Notes under the pieces: generated by a model
Told to the model about the DNA's origin: nothing
Seen by the model: the letters and a program-made list of their open reading frames with translations, nothing else
Databases searched by the model: none
Made by a program: the position numbers and the translations under genes
Shown here: in pieces, positions 14,536-23,465 of the stretch
How positions within the stretch are numbered: position 1 is the stretch's first letter
How the letters are laid out: every line of letters starts with the position of its first letter
Assembly (NCBI GenBank): GCA_040219575.1
Contig: JAVJSD010000027.1
Span: 62,001-126,000 of the forward strand
DNA: 64,000 nucleotides
From: JAVJSD01 sp040219575
GTDB taxonomy: Bacteria > Planctomycetota > Planctomycetia > Pirellulales > Pirellulaceae
Direction: 5' to 3'

Positions 14536-14949
14536 TCAGCGTTTCGAGAACTGCACGCCGCGGCGGGCGCCGCGCAGTCCGTACTTCTTGCGTTCCTTCA
14601 TTCGCGAATCGCGCGTCAGGAAGCCGCCGTCGCGCAGCGGGGGGAACAATTCGCTGTCGTAGCTCACCAGGGCGCGGGCGATTCCCATCCGGCAGGCGCC
14701 GGACTGTCCCGTCGCGCCGCCGCCGGTGACGCGGATCAGCACATCGACCGCCGTCTCCTGGCCGGTATCGAGGATCGGGCCCAACAGCGAGTTGCGGTCT
14801 TGAATGTTGGGGAAGTACTCCTCCAACGGGCGCTTGTTGATGAGGATCTTGCCGGAGCCTGCTCGCACGCGAACGCGGGCCACGGAAGACTTGCGACGGC
14901 CGGTGCCGAGCGCGTCGCCGTTGATCTTATCCTTCTTCACCGCCATCAT
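14536..14949 (-). CDS. rpsI: Small ribosomal subunit protein uS9
   Basis: 137 residues. It has the uS9 features GTGRRKSSVARVRVRAGSGKILINKRP near the N terminus, TGGGATGQSGACRMGIARAL in the centre, and the C-terminal tail RDSRMKERKKYGLRGARRGVQFSKR, whose last residues reach the P-site tRNA. Two consecutive ATG codons open the frame; either could start. It follows rplM in the classic rplM-rpsI order with an unusually long 160-bp spacer, and is closed by a strong terminator. Confidence 0.97.
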   Translation of the reverse strand: MMAVKKDKINGDALGTGRRKSSVARVRVRAGSGKILINKRPLEEYFPNIQDRNSLLGPILDTGQETAVDVLIRVTGGGATGQSGACRMGIARALVSYDSELFPPLRDGGFLTRDSRMKERKKYGLRGARRGVQFSKR

Positions 14950-15083
14950 CGCTGGGCAATCTCCGGTCGAACGAGCTTACGTTGGATTCGTTGGGTGGTC
15001 GTGGATGACGGAGGTTTTCGTCCGTCGAAACACGGTTGTTTTTTGCACTCGACGGACGAGGACATCCATCGTACTGGGGCGAT

Positions 15084-15113
15084 TCGGTTGCGTCCTAGTC
15101 GGTTGCGTCCTAG
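15084..15113 (-). repeat. 15-bp tandem duplication spanning the rplM stop codon
   Basis: The unit tcggttgcgtcctag occurs twice without a gap (15084-15098, 15099-15113). As it is 15 bp long, it places a second in-frame TAG 15 nt after the L13 stop. Confidence 0.9.
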
Positions 15114-15580
15114 GCGCCCGCCTCTTGGCCGTTAGGCTTTTTCTTTCCGAGCTCCACTTTTTTGGGCTGTTGAGCCTGGTGGTTGTGGTCGGGGCCGGTG
15201 TAAATCTTCAGTTTGGCGAGCATCTTGCGCCCCAACTTGTTCTTGGGAAGCATGCGGCGGACCGCCTCGCGGAGCACGTCGGCGGGTTTCCGCTCGATCC
15301 GGCTGCCGACCGATTCGGTCCGCAGGCCGGGGTAGCCCGTGTACCAGGTGTACCGCTTCTGGTCCCACTTGCGGCCGCTGAACTGCACCTTTTCGGCGTT
15401 GACGACGATCACGAAATCGCCGGTGTCCACGTGCGGCGTATAGGTCGGGCGGTGTTTGCCCATCAAGATCACGGCGATGTCGCTGGCCAGGCGGCCGACA
15501 ATCTGCTCGTCGGCATCGACGAGGAACCATTTCTTCGTCAGTTCGCCGTTTTTGGCCATGTACGTCTTGGTGCCAGCCAC
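15110..15580 (-). CDS. rplM: Large ribosomal subunit protein uL13
   Basis: 156 residues. Diagnostic stretches are KKWFLVDADEQIVGRLASDIA, LMGKHRPTYTPHVDTGDFVIVVNAEKV, YTWYTGYPGL and AVRRMLPKNKLGRKMLAKLKIY, which together are the uL13 signature. The protein is an early-assembling component of the 50S subunit. It is the first gene of the rplM-rpsI operon. The C terminus (AQQPKKVELGKKKPNGQEAGA) is an unstructured lysine-rich extension about 10 residues beyond the E. coli end. Confidence 0.97.
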   Translation of the reverse strand: MAGTKTYMAKNGELTKKWFLVDADEQIVGRLASDIAVILMGKHRPTYTPHVDTGDFVIVVNAEKVQFSGRKWDQKRYTWYTGYPGLRTESVGSRIERKPADVLREAVRRMLPKNKLGRKMLAKLKIYTGPDHNHQAQQPKKVELGKKKPNGQEAGA

Positions 15581-15874
15581 CGTTCAATCCTCCAAAGGGC
15601 GACGCGGGCGGATCCGACTTGTGCGGATCACGGCCTCGATTCGACGCCGATAAATTACCTGTATCTGTTCATGCGGACGGGGCGGTGGGAAAGGCGGCGG
15701 CCGCCCTCTTCGCCCCCGCACCACCGGGAAGCTTCGCAATTTGGCAAACCGCTCAATTTACCGCCTGAGGGAAAAGGGTACAAGGGATACCTGCCAAATC
15801 CCCCGCAACGTGGTACAAGATGACCATTCCCACAGCCGCCTTGATCGAACGAGCCCCTCTGCAAGCCGACGGCC

Positions 15875-17284
15875 ATGAAAGTCGCAGTCCTCAAAGAGAC
15901 GTTTCCCGGTGAACGGCGGGTGGCGCTGGTCCCTGGAAGTGTGCCGCAATTGGTCAAGGCGGGCCTGGAAGTGGTGGTCGAGCAGGGGGCCGGGCAGGCG
16001 GCGGGTTACCCGGATACGGCCTACGTGGCCAAGGGAGCGACGATCGTCGAGGGCCGCGAGGCCGCCCTCGGGGCCGACGTGCTGCTGCAAGTGCGGGCCC
16101 TGGGCGCCAATCAGCCCCAAACCAGTCAAGAGATCGGGCGCCTGCGCCCCGGACAGATCGTGCTGGCCATGTGCGACCCGCTCGGCGCGGCCGAGGAGGT
16201 CCGCCAGGCCGCCGACACGGGCGCCGCCGTCTTCGCCCTGGAGATGATCCCCCGCATCACCCGGGCCCAGAGCATGGATGTGCTTTCCTCGATGGCCACC
16301 ATCGCCGGCTATCGAGCCGTGCTGCTGGCCGCCTACGAACTTCCCCGGATGCTGCCCATGATCACCTACGCCGCCGGCATGCTGCGGCCCGCGCGGGTGT
16401 TCATCGTCGGCGCCGGCGTGGCGGGACTGCGGGCGATCGCCACGGCCAAGGCGCTCGGCGCGGCGGTGCAAGCGCACGACATTCGCCCCACCAGCCGCGA
16501 GGAAGTGCAAAGCGTGGGCGCCAAGTTCGTGGAATTGAAGATCGAAGGGGAGACACAAGACAAAGGGGGCTACGCCAAGGCCCTCACCGAGGCCGACTAC
16601 CAGCGGCAGCGGGAGTTGATCGCCGACGTGGCCGCCGAGAGCGACGTGGTCATCACCACGGCGGCCATTCCGGGCCGCCAGTCGCCGCTGCTGGTGACCG
16701 CTGCGGCGGTGGAGCGGATGCCGCAAGGCGCGGTGATTATCGACCTGGGCGCGGAGCGGGGCGGGAATTGCGAACTGACGCAGGCCGATCAGCGAGTCGA
16801 AGCGCACGGCGTGACGATTCTCGGCCCGACCAATCTGCCGGCGGAAATTCCAGGACACGCCAGCGAGATGTTCTCCAGCAACCTCACCAAGTTGCTGACT
16901 TACATCGTCAAGGACGGCAAGATCGACCTCGACGCGGACGATGAAATCATCCGCGACACGCTGGTCGCCAAGGGAGGCGAAGTCACCAACGCCCGCCTCC
17001 GCGGCATCCTCAACTTGCCGCCGCTCGAGAAACCGGCGCCCCCCGCCTCGTCAGAAGAGAAATCGTCGGAAGACAAGCTGACCGGCACCGCCTCCAGCTT
17101 CAGCGACGACACGCTCAACGTGGGCGACTTGGGCGGGGGCGACTTGGGCGGGGGCGACCAGGGCGAGGGCGAAGACAAGGCGGACAATGGGGGATCTGTG
17201 GGCGATATCTCGCTGAGCGAACCGACTGACGATCCCGACGATGACGCCACGGATAATGATGCCAAGAAGGAGGACGCGTCGTGA
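15875..17284 (+). CDS. pntAA: NAD(P) transhydrogenase subunit alpha part 1 (domain I), with acidic C-terminal tail
   Basis: 469 residues. It is the NAD(H)-binding domain I of proton-translocating transhydrogenase: MKVAVLKETFPGERRVALVP, the dinucleotide loop VFIVGAGVAGLRAIATAKALGA, VQAHDIRPTSREEVQSVGA and ITTAAIPGRQSPLLV. The core ends near residue 385 (LTYIVKDGKIDLDADDEI). After it comes a tail of some 80 residues that is unusual for the family: Ser/Glu-rich, then two copies of the unit LGGGD, then Asp-rich to the end. The tail probably tethers or spaces the domain. It overlaps the next gene by 4 bp (GTGA), so translation is coupled. Confidence 0.93.
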   Translation: MKVAVLKETFPGERRVALVPGSVPQLVKAGLEVVVEQGAGQAAGYPDTAYVAKGATIVEGREAALGADVLLQVRALGANQPQTSQEIGRLRPGQIVLAMCDPLGAAEEVRQAADTGAAVFALEMIPRITRAQSMDVLSSMATIAGYRAVLLAAYELPRMLPMITYAAGMLRPARVFIVGAGVAGLRAIATAKALGAAVQAHDIRPTSREEVQSVGAKFVELKIEGETQDKGGYAKALTEADYQRQRELIADVAAESDVVITTAAIPGRQSPLLVTAAAVERMPQGAVIIDLGAERGGNCELTQADQRVEAHGVTILGPTNLPAEIPGHASEMFSSNLTKLLTYIVKDGKIDLDADDEIIRDTLVAKGGEVTNARLRGILNLPPLEKPAPPASSEEKSSEDKLTGTASSFSDDTLNVGDLGGGDLGGGDQGEGEDKADNGGSVGDISLSEPTDDPDDDATDNDAKKEDAS

Positions 17285-17832
17285 ACAATCGACGTGGTTT
17301 ACTGTTGGCGATGACGCCCGTGTTGGGGCTGTTGCTGGTCGCCGGGTTGTCGCTGGCGCAAGACGACAGCAAGGACGTGAGCCAGAAGGCGCTCCGCAAG
17401 GAGTTGACGCAGGAAGCCAAGGGGGCGAGCCCGTCGCGGCCCGTCGCGATGGAGCCGCCCAAGACCGCGGATAGCGACGCGCCCAGCACCTCGCCGTCCA
17501 GCACCTCGACGCCGACGCCCCCTCCGGCCGAGAGCACCAGCGGCGAATCGAACCGCTCGCAAGTGCTCATCGCCAGCCTGACGATCTTCGCCCTGGCGGT
17601 TTTCGTGGGCTTCGAGGTCATCACCAAGGTGCCCCCCACGCTGCACACACCCTTGATGTCGGGCTCCAACGCCATCAGCGGCATCACGCTGGTGGGGGCG
17701 GTGATTCTGGCGGCTCGCAGTCTGTATTTCTCGCCGTTTATCGCCTTTTTGGCGGTGATCCTGGCCACCGTCAACGTCGTCGGCGGTTTCCTGGTCACGC
17801 ACCGCATGCTGGCCATGTTCAAGAAGAGGTAA
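17281..17832 (+). CDS. pntAB: NAD(P) transhydrogenase subunit alpha part 2 (membrane), with added signal-like N terminus
   Basis: 183 residues, GTG start inside the end of pntAA. The C-terminal 90 residues are the domain II membrane part: LIASLTIFALAVFVGFEVITKV, PLMSGSNAISGITLVGAV, and two further membrane segments ending HRMLAMFKKR. The usual subunit is about 90-110 residues. Here it is preceded by a signal-peptide-like helix (MNNRRGLLLAMTPVLGLLLVAGLSLAQ) and a roughly 55-residue linker rich in Ser, Thr and Pro. Either the signal is cleaved, leaving a periplasmic linker, or it is an extra membrane helix. pntB follows after 3 bp. Confidence 0.88.
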   Translation: MNNRRGLLLAMTPVLGLLLVAGLSLAQDDSKDVSQKALRKELTQEAKGASPSRPVAMEPPKTADSDAPSTSPSSTSTPTPPPAESTSGESNRSQVLIASLTIFALAVFVGFEVITKVPPTLHTPLMSGSNAISGITLVGAVILAARSLYFSPFIAFLAVILATVNVVGGFLVTHRMLAMFKKR

Positions 17833-17835
17833 GCC

Positions 17836-19278
<1,443 letters not shown>

Positions 19279-19282
19279 TACA

Positions 19283-19370
19283 AGCACGCGGCGCAAGCAA
19301 CACGCAGCGCAAGCAACACGCAGCGCAAGCAAGTGGGTTTTTCCGGGCGTTTGAGCCGCAACGCACTCGC
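19283..19370 (+). repeat. Dispersed repeat (gcgcaagcaagtgggttt family), copy 2 with tandem expansion
   Basis: Homologous to 14228-14275 in reverse. Here the 16-bp unit acacgcagcgcaagca is reiterated about three times before agtgggtttttccgggcg. Confidence 0.75.
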
Positions 19371-19422
19371 CCGCGCGTCCTTCTTGGCGCAAATTGAAAT
19401 CATCGAATCGGCACGATCTCTT

Positions 19423-19489
19423 GTAGCGGAACTCACCAGAGTTCCGAAAGTCGCCCCAGTGCTCGGAAGTCTGGCGACTTCCGCTACGG
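19423..19489. repeat. MITE-like palindromic repeat (gtagcggaa...ttccgctac family)
   Basis: gtagcggaactcaccagagt ... ctggcgacttccgctacggg: the ends gtagcgga and tccgctac are complementary, and internal ttccga/tcggaa pairs add to the fold. It belongs to a family also at 22392, 35655, 54692 and 60106. Confidence 0.85.
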
Positions 19490-19631
19490 GATTTCAAACG
19501 GAAGCTCTTGTTCGCTCCACACGATTCGGAGATGGCCTTAGTTGCGCTGGGGCCTTCGAAGTGCTATCATCAGACGAATTCCGGTGAGCGAGAAACGATC
19601 GCGTCGGCCTGTCAGGCATGGAGCATCCCGC

Positions 19632-21488
19632 ATGGATGAGCTTCTCAATACGATTCGTCTCGGGGATTGCATCGAACAGATGAACGCCCTGCCGGCGGGC
19701 AGCGTCGACCTGGCGTTCGCCGATCCGCCGTTCAACATCGGCTACCAATACGATGTGTACGACGACCGGCTGGAGCACGAGCGATACCTCGAGTGGTCGT
19801 CGAAATGGATCGCGGCGGTGCACCGCGTGCTCAAGCCCACCGGCACGTTCTGGTTGGCGATCGGCGATGAATACGCCGCCGAATTGAAGCTGGAAAGCCA
19901 GCGGCTCGGCTTCACTTGCCGCAGTTGGGTCGTGTGGTACTACACGTTCGGCGTCAATTGCAGGCGGAAGTTCACCCGTTCGCACGCCCACCTGTTCTAC
20001 TTCGTGAAGGACGCCGAGGCGTTCACCTTTCGCGACGACGACCTCGACAACCGCGTCCCCTCGGCCCGCGAGCTCGTCTACAACGACCGGCGGGCCAATC
20101 CCCAGGGCCGCCTGCCCGACGACACCTGGATCATTCGCCCGGCCGATGTGGTGGGCGAACTGGTCGGCGACGACGACGAAACCTGGTCGCCCGACTTGTT
20201 GCCGCCGCCGAGCGACGCCGATCGGACCTTCACCCTCCGGCCGCAAGACCTCGACCAGTGCTTCCAACCGCAGGAGAACACCTGGTATTTTCCGCGGGTG
20301 GCGGGCACCTTCAAGGAACGGGCCGGCTTCCATGGCTGCCAGATGCCGGAGCAGTTGCTGGGACGCATCATCCGCACCTGCTCGCATCCCGGCGAGCTCG
20401 TGCTCGATCCGTTTTCGGGCAGCGCCACCACGCTGGCCGTGGCCAAGAAGCTGGGCCGCCGCTACGTCGGCTTCGACCTGTCGGAGGACTACGTGAAGTA
20501 TGGACGCACGCGGCTGAGCACGATCCGCGTCGGCGACCGTCTCGACGGCTCTCCCGAACCGACCAAGAGCGCTCCCAAGACCGGCGAAGACCCCAACGCC
20601 CACGCGAAGAAGAAGGCGATCAAAGCGGAAAGCAAGCAGCAGCGCGACGCCCGGGCCCGCGCGGAGCAACTCGCGGCGCGGGAGCGGCAATACGATGAAG
20701 CGCAAATGACGCTCACGCTGCACGGCTTGGTGGAGGCGTTTCGCCTGACGCACGACGGCTACTCGGCCGACCGCGTCGTGACCGACCCCGAACTGAATCG
20801 CGAATTCGTCGGCGCCTGCGAACGGTTGGGCCTGGTGGGCGACGCGCGGACGTGGAACCTGCTGCTATTTCGGCTTCGCAAGGCGGGCGAGCTGGCGCAC
20901 ATCGAAACGGCCAATCGCACGCAGATCGCCTGGGAGGCCTGCGACGACTACTGCTTCGCCAGCGAGATCACCCTGCAGCGGATGCTCGACGACCATGCCG
21001 CCCGCAGTCTCGACGAAATCCTCTGCGATCCGGTGTTGGCGGCGGAGTTCGACCGGGCCGCGCAGCGATTGGCGCCGGGCTTCACCCCGCACGAGTACCG
21101 CTGGGCCGCCTTGCGTTTGCGAAAGGAGGCCAAGATGGCCCGCAGCCGCGCCGCGGTGCTGAGTCCGCCTTCGCGCATCGGCGAGATGGTTCCCGTTGAA
21201 CAGCTCGCGCTCGACGCGCTGCCGGAAGGCCCGGGGCTGTACATTGTGAGCGAGAACCGCGCCAACAAGCTGTACGTCGGCGAGGCCATGAATCTGCGTC
21301 GCCGCTTGACGCGGCAGTTCGGCGGCGAGCCGTTGGCCGAGTGGTCGCGGCTGTCGAAGACGGTGCTGGTGCAGACATTGGAAATCGACCACCTCAAGGC
21401 GGGCAAGCTCGCCTGGCAGAGCTGTTTCGTGAAGAAATTCAAGCAGCGGCCGCGGCTGAACTACTTTGAACTCTGGTCGGCGTCGTAA
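19632..21488 (+). CDS. DNA methyltransferase fused to a C-terminal GIY-YIG-like domain
   Basis: 618 residues from MDELLNTIRLGDC; upstream codons in frame lack family similarity. The N terminus is a beta-class N4/N6 DNA methyltransferase with catalytic ADPPFNIGYQYDVYDD (DPPF 31-34) before the SAM motif LVLDPFSGSATTLAVAKKLG and RRYVGFDLSEDY. Residues of about 365-515 are helical with two similar units (DPELNREFVGACERLGL...LLFRLRKAGEL and DPVLAAEFDRAAQRLAP...ALRLRKEAKM). The C-terminal 90 residues match GIY-YIG: G535-L-Y537, Y548-V-G550, then NLRRRL and the terminal Asn610 in RPRLNY. The metal-binding Glu position is Gln596 (LAWQSCFVKK). The fusion looks like a single-chain methylase-nuclease, but the nuclease may be inactive. 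Confidence 0.85.
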   Translation: MDELLNTIRLGDCIEQMNALPAGSVDLAFADPPFNIGYQYDVYDDRLEHERYLEWSSKWIAAVHRVLKPTGTFWLAIGDEYAAELKLESQRLGFTCRSWVVWYYTFGVNCRRKFTRSHAHLFYFVKDAEAFTFRDDDLDNRVPSARELVYNDRRANPQGRLPDDTWIIRPADVVGELVGDDDETWSPDLLPPPSDADRTFTLRPQDLDQCFQPQENTWYFPRVAGTFKERAGFHGCQMPEQLLGRIIRTCSHPGELVLDPFSGSATTLAVAKKLGRRYVGFDLSEDYVKYGRTRLSTIRVGDRLDGSPEPTKSAPKTGEDPNAHAKKKAIKAESKQQRDARARAEQLAARERQYDEAQMTLTLHGLVEAFRLTHDGYSADRVVTDPELNREFVGACERLGLVGDARTWNLLLFRLRKAGELAHIETANRTQIAWEACDDYCFASEITLQRMLDDHAARSLDEILCDPVLAAEFDRAAQRLAPGFTPHEYRWAALRLRKEAKMARSRAAVLSPPSRIGEMVPVEQLALDALPEGPGLYIVSENRANKLYVGEAMNLRRRLTRQFGGEPLAEWSRLSKTVLVQTLEIDHLKAGKLAWQSCFVKKFKQRPRLNYFELWSAS

Positions 21489-21538
21489 CGTGGGCTCGGT
21501 GTCGATGCACAAACAACAATTCATGAAAGCGACGCACG

Positions 21539-21928
21539 ATGGCTGACAGCAAACCGACGGTGGCCGTGATCGGCGCCAGCAGCGACCGCGGCAAGTTCGG
21601 CAACAAGGCGGTCCGCGCGCACTTGAAGCTGGGATACGACGTCTATCCGGTGAATCCCAAGGGGGGCGAAGTCGAAGGGCTGACCGCCTACACGTCGATC
21701 GACGACGTGCCGGTTTCGCCGCTGGATCGCGTCAGCCTGTATGTCCCACCGCAAGTGGGGGTCGCCATGCTGGAGGCGATCGCCGCCAAGGGCTGCGGGG
21801 AACTGTGGCTCAACCCGGGAACCGAAAGCGCCGAACTGATCGCCAAGGCCGAGTCGCTGGGACTGAGCGCCATCCAGGGGTGCAGCATCGTCGACCTGGG
21901 CGTCACCCCCGGAGAATTCGGCCAGTAG
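21539..21928 (+). CDS. CoA-binding domain protein (YccU-like)
   Basis: 129 residues. It consists of a single Rossmann-like CoA_binding fold: VAVIGASSDRGKFGNKAVRAHLKLGYDVYPVNPKG near the start, then SLYVPPQVGVAMLEAIAAKG and ELWLNPGTESAELIAKAESLGL, with IQGCSIVDLG at the end where the family has a conserved Cys. Proteins of this size bind CoA or a related thioester nucleotide; their cellular role is not settled. It starts 50 bp after the methyltransferase gene on the same strand and might be cotranscribed, though no functional link is obvious. Confidence 0.85.
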   Translation: MADSKPTVAVIGASSDRGKFGNKAVRAHLKLGYDVYPVNPKGGEVEGLTAYTSIDDVPVSPLDRVSLYVPPQVGVAMLEAIAAKGCGELWLNPGTESAELIAKAESLGLSAIQGCSIVDLGVTPGEFGQ

Positions 21929-21976
21929 CTTGTACGTCGGACGTCCACGTCCGTCGCATCCAGGGGCTCACTCGGC

Positions 21977-22294
21977 TCACTCCTTCTCGGTCACGCGGAC
22001 CTGAATCTCGTCTCCCTCCACGCGGACCTCGAAGGCGTCGATCTTGATCTTGGGATTGTCGCACCAGGTGCCGTCGCAAATGTCGAACCGCCAGGCGTGC
22101 CAGGGGCACGTCACCACGCCCTGCTGCACGTGGCCGCCGGCCAGCGAGGCCCCCATGTGTGGGCAGAAGTCGTCGATGGCGGAGTATTTGCCCGCTTCGT
22201 TGAAGACCGCCACCATGCGGCCGCTCACCGCGAACGCCTGCCCGGTCCCCTCGGGAATGTCGCCGACTTTGGCGACCGTCGTGAATTCAGCCAT
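21977..22294 (-). CDS. Rieske [2Fe-2S] ferredoxin, NirD-like
   Basis: 105 residues. The cluster ligands are seen in FCPHMGASLAGG (Cys-X-His) and VTCPWHAWRFD (Cys-X2-His), the Rieske pattern, with the fold completed by DGTWCDNPKIKIDAFEVRVEG. It is a soluble electron carrier similar to NirD and dioxygenase ferredoxins. No nitrite reductase or oxygenase is adjacent, so the partner is unknown. It is convergent with the CoA-binding gene and separated from ymdB by a palindromic repeat. Confidence 0.9.
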   Translation of the reverse strand: MAEFTTVAKVGDIPEGTGQAFAVSGRMVAVFNEAGKYSAIDDFCPHMGASLAGGHVQQGVVTCPWHAWRFDICDGTWCDNPKIKIDAFEVRVEGDEIQVRVTEKE

Positions 22295-22391
22295 GACGTC
22301 TGTCGATTTGCGGAAGAAACGCGGGATGCCTTCGCCGACATTCTAGGAATCACGTCCCGCGGCCGAAAGGCGGGTGCTCGGTTGGAAACGC

Positions 22392-22458
22392 GTAGCGGAA
22401 GTCGCCAAGACTTCCGAAATCCGGTGCGTCATCGGAACTCGGGCGAGTTCCGCTACGG
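22392..22458. repeat. MITE-like palindromic repeat (gtagcggaa family)
   Basis: gtagcggaagtcgccaagac ... gggcgagttccgctacgg, with complementary ends. It is followed by gtcttcaagcagagac, similar to the right end of the copies at 35655 and 54692. It fills the gap between the Rieske gene and ymdB. Confidence 0.85.
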
Positions 22459-22480
22459 AACAGGAGTCTTCAAGCAGAGA

Positions 22481-23308
22481 CTAACCTTCGGCCTCGGCCG
22501 CGGCGAGTTTCTCCAGCGCTTCGGCCTCGTCCTCGGTGACGCTCAGCCGGCGAATGGCGACGGCCCGGCCGCTGTCGTCGTCGATGTCGACGATCGTGCC
22601 CATCAATCGCACGTCGCGTTCGGCGACCTGGAAACGCGTGGGCCGGAAGGTGACGGTGGTCTCCATCACCTTGTCGATCTCGCGGCCCAGGATGCTCTCG
22701 TGCGGCCCCGTCATGCCCACATCGCACTGAAAGGCCGTGCCGCCGGGAAGAATCCGCTCGTCGGCGGTGGGCACGTGCGTATGCGTGCCGAGCACCGCCG
22801 ACACGCGGCCGTCGAGAAACCTTCCCATCAGCTGCATGTCGCTCGTCGCCTCGGCGTGCATGTCGAGAAACCGCACCTTCACTTCCGGCGGAATCTGCGA
22901 GAGCACCCGCTCGACCGCCTGGAACGGACAATCGACCGGACGCATGAACACCCGCCCCAACACGCTGAAGACGGCGACCGGTTCGCCGCCCTGGGTAGGC
23001 ACCACCGTCCAATCGCGGCCGGGAGCCTCCGCCGGAAAATTCGCCGGCTTGACGATGTTCGCCTCCTGATTGAGGACCTTGTAGATGTCCTTCTTGCGAT
23101 AGATGTGATCGCCCAGCGTGATGCAATCGACGCCGCCGGCGATCAACTGGCGATACAGCGACGGCGTGATGCCCGAGCCGCCGTCGGCGTTTTCCCCGTT
23201 GGCGATCACCAGATCGAGCGCTTCGCGGCGACGCAGCCCGAGCAGCACGCGCACCACGAATTTCACGCCCACCCGGCCGACGATGTCGCCAATCATGAGA
23301 ATACGCAA
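22481..23308 (-). CDS. ymdB: YmdB-family metallophosphoesterase
   Basis: 275 residues. Dimetal ligands are in MRILMIGDIVGRVG (Asp), LVIANGENADGGSG (Asn/Glu), TLGDHIYRKKD (Asp-His), FLDMHAEATSDMQLMG (His-Glu) and VLGTHTHVPTADERIL (His-X-His). The order and the full-length match define the TIGR00282/YmdB family of phosphodiesterases, some of which hydrolyse 2',3'-cAMP or other cyclic nucleotides. It lies downstream of rny on the same strand, as in Bacillus subtilis and many other bacteria, which suggests a shared role in RNA turnover signalling. A pair of palindromic repeats separates the two genes. Confidence 0.92.
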   Translation of the reverse strand: MRILMIGDIVGRVGVKFVVRVLLGLRRREALDLVIANGENADGGSGITPSLYRQLIAGGVDCITLGDHIYRKKDIYKVLNQEANIVKPANFPAEAPGRDWTVVPTQGGEPVAVFSVLGRVFMRPVDCPFQAVERVLSQIPPEVKVRFLDMHAEATSDMQLMGRFLDGRVSAVLGTHTHVPTADERILPGGTAFQCDVGMTGPHESILGREIDKVMETTVTFRPTRFQVAERDVRLMGTIVDIDDDSGRAVAIRRLSVTEDEAEALEKLAAAEAEG

Positions 23309-23339
23309 GCTGTCGATCCTTGTATTGCCGCCGCACTAC

Positions 23340-23456
23340 GTAGGGCAGGCATCCTGCCTGCCATGGGCAGCTTGGAAGGCTACCCTACAGATTCTCCGCC
23401 CCACAAAGTAGGGCAGGCATCTTGCCCACCTCTGGCAGCCTGGAAGGCTGCCCTAC
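23340..23456. repeat. Two tandem palindromic repeats (gtagggcaggcat...gccctac family)
   Basis: Copy 1 at 23340-23388 and copy 2 at 23408-23456 share gtagggcaggcat at the left and the complementary ccctac at the right, with a ggaaggct core. They occupy the rny-ymdB spacer. A variant is at 60300-60343. Confidence 0.85.
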
Positions 23457-23465
23457 GATGAGATC

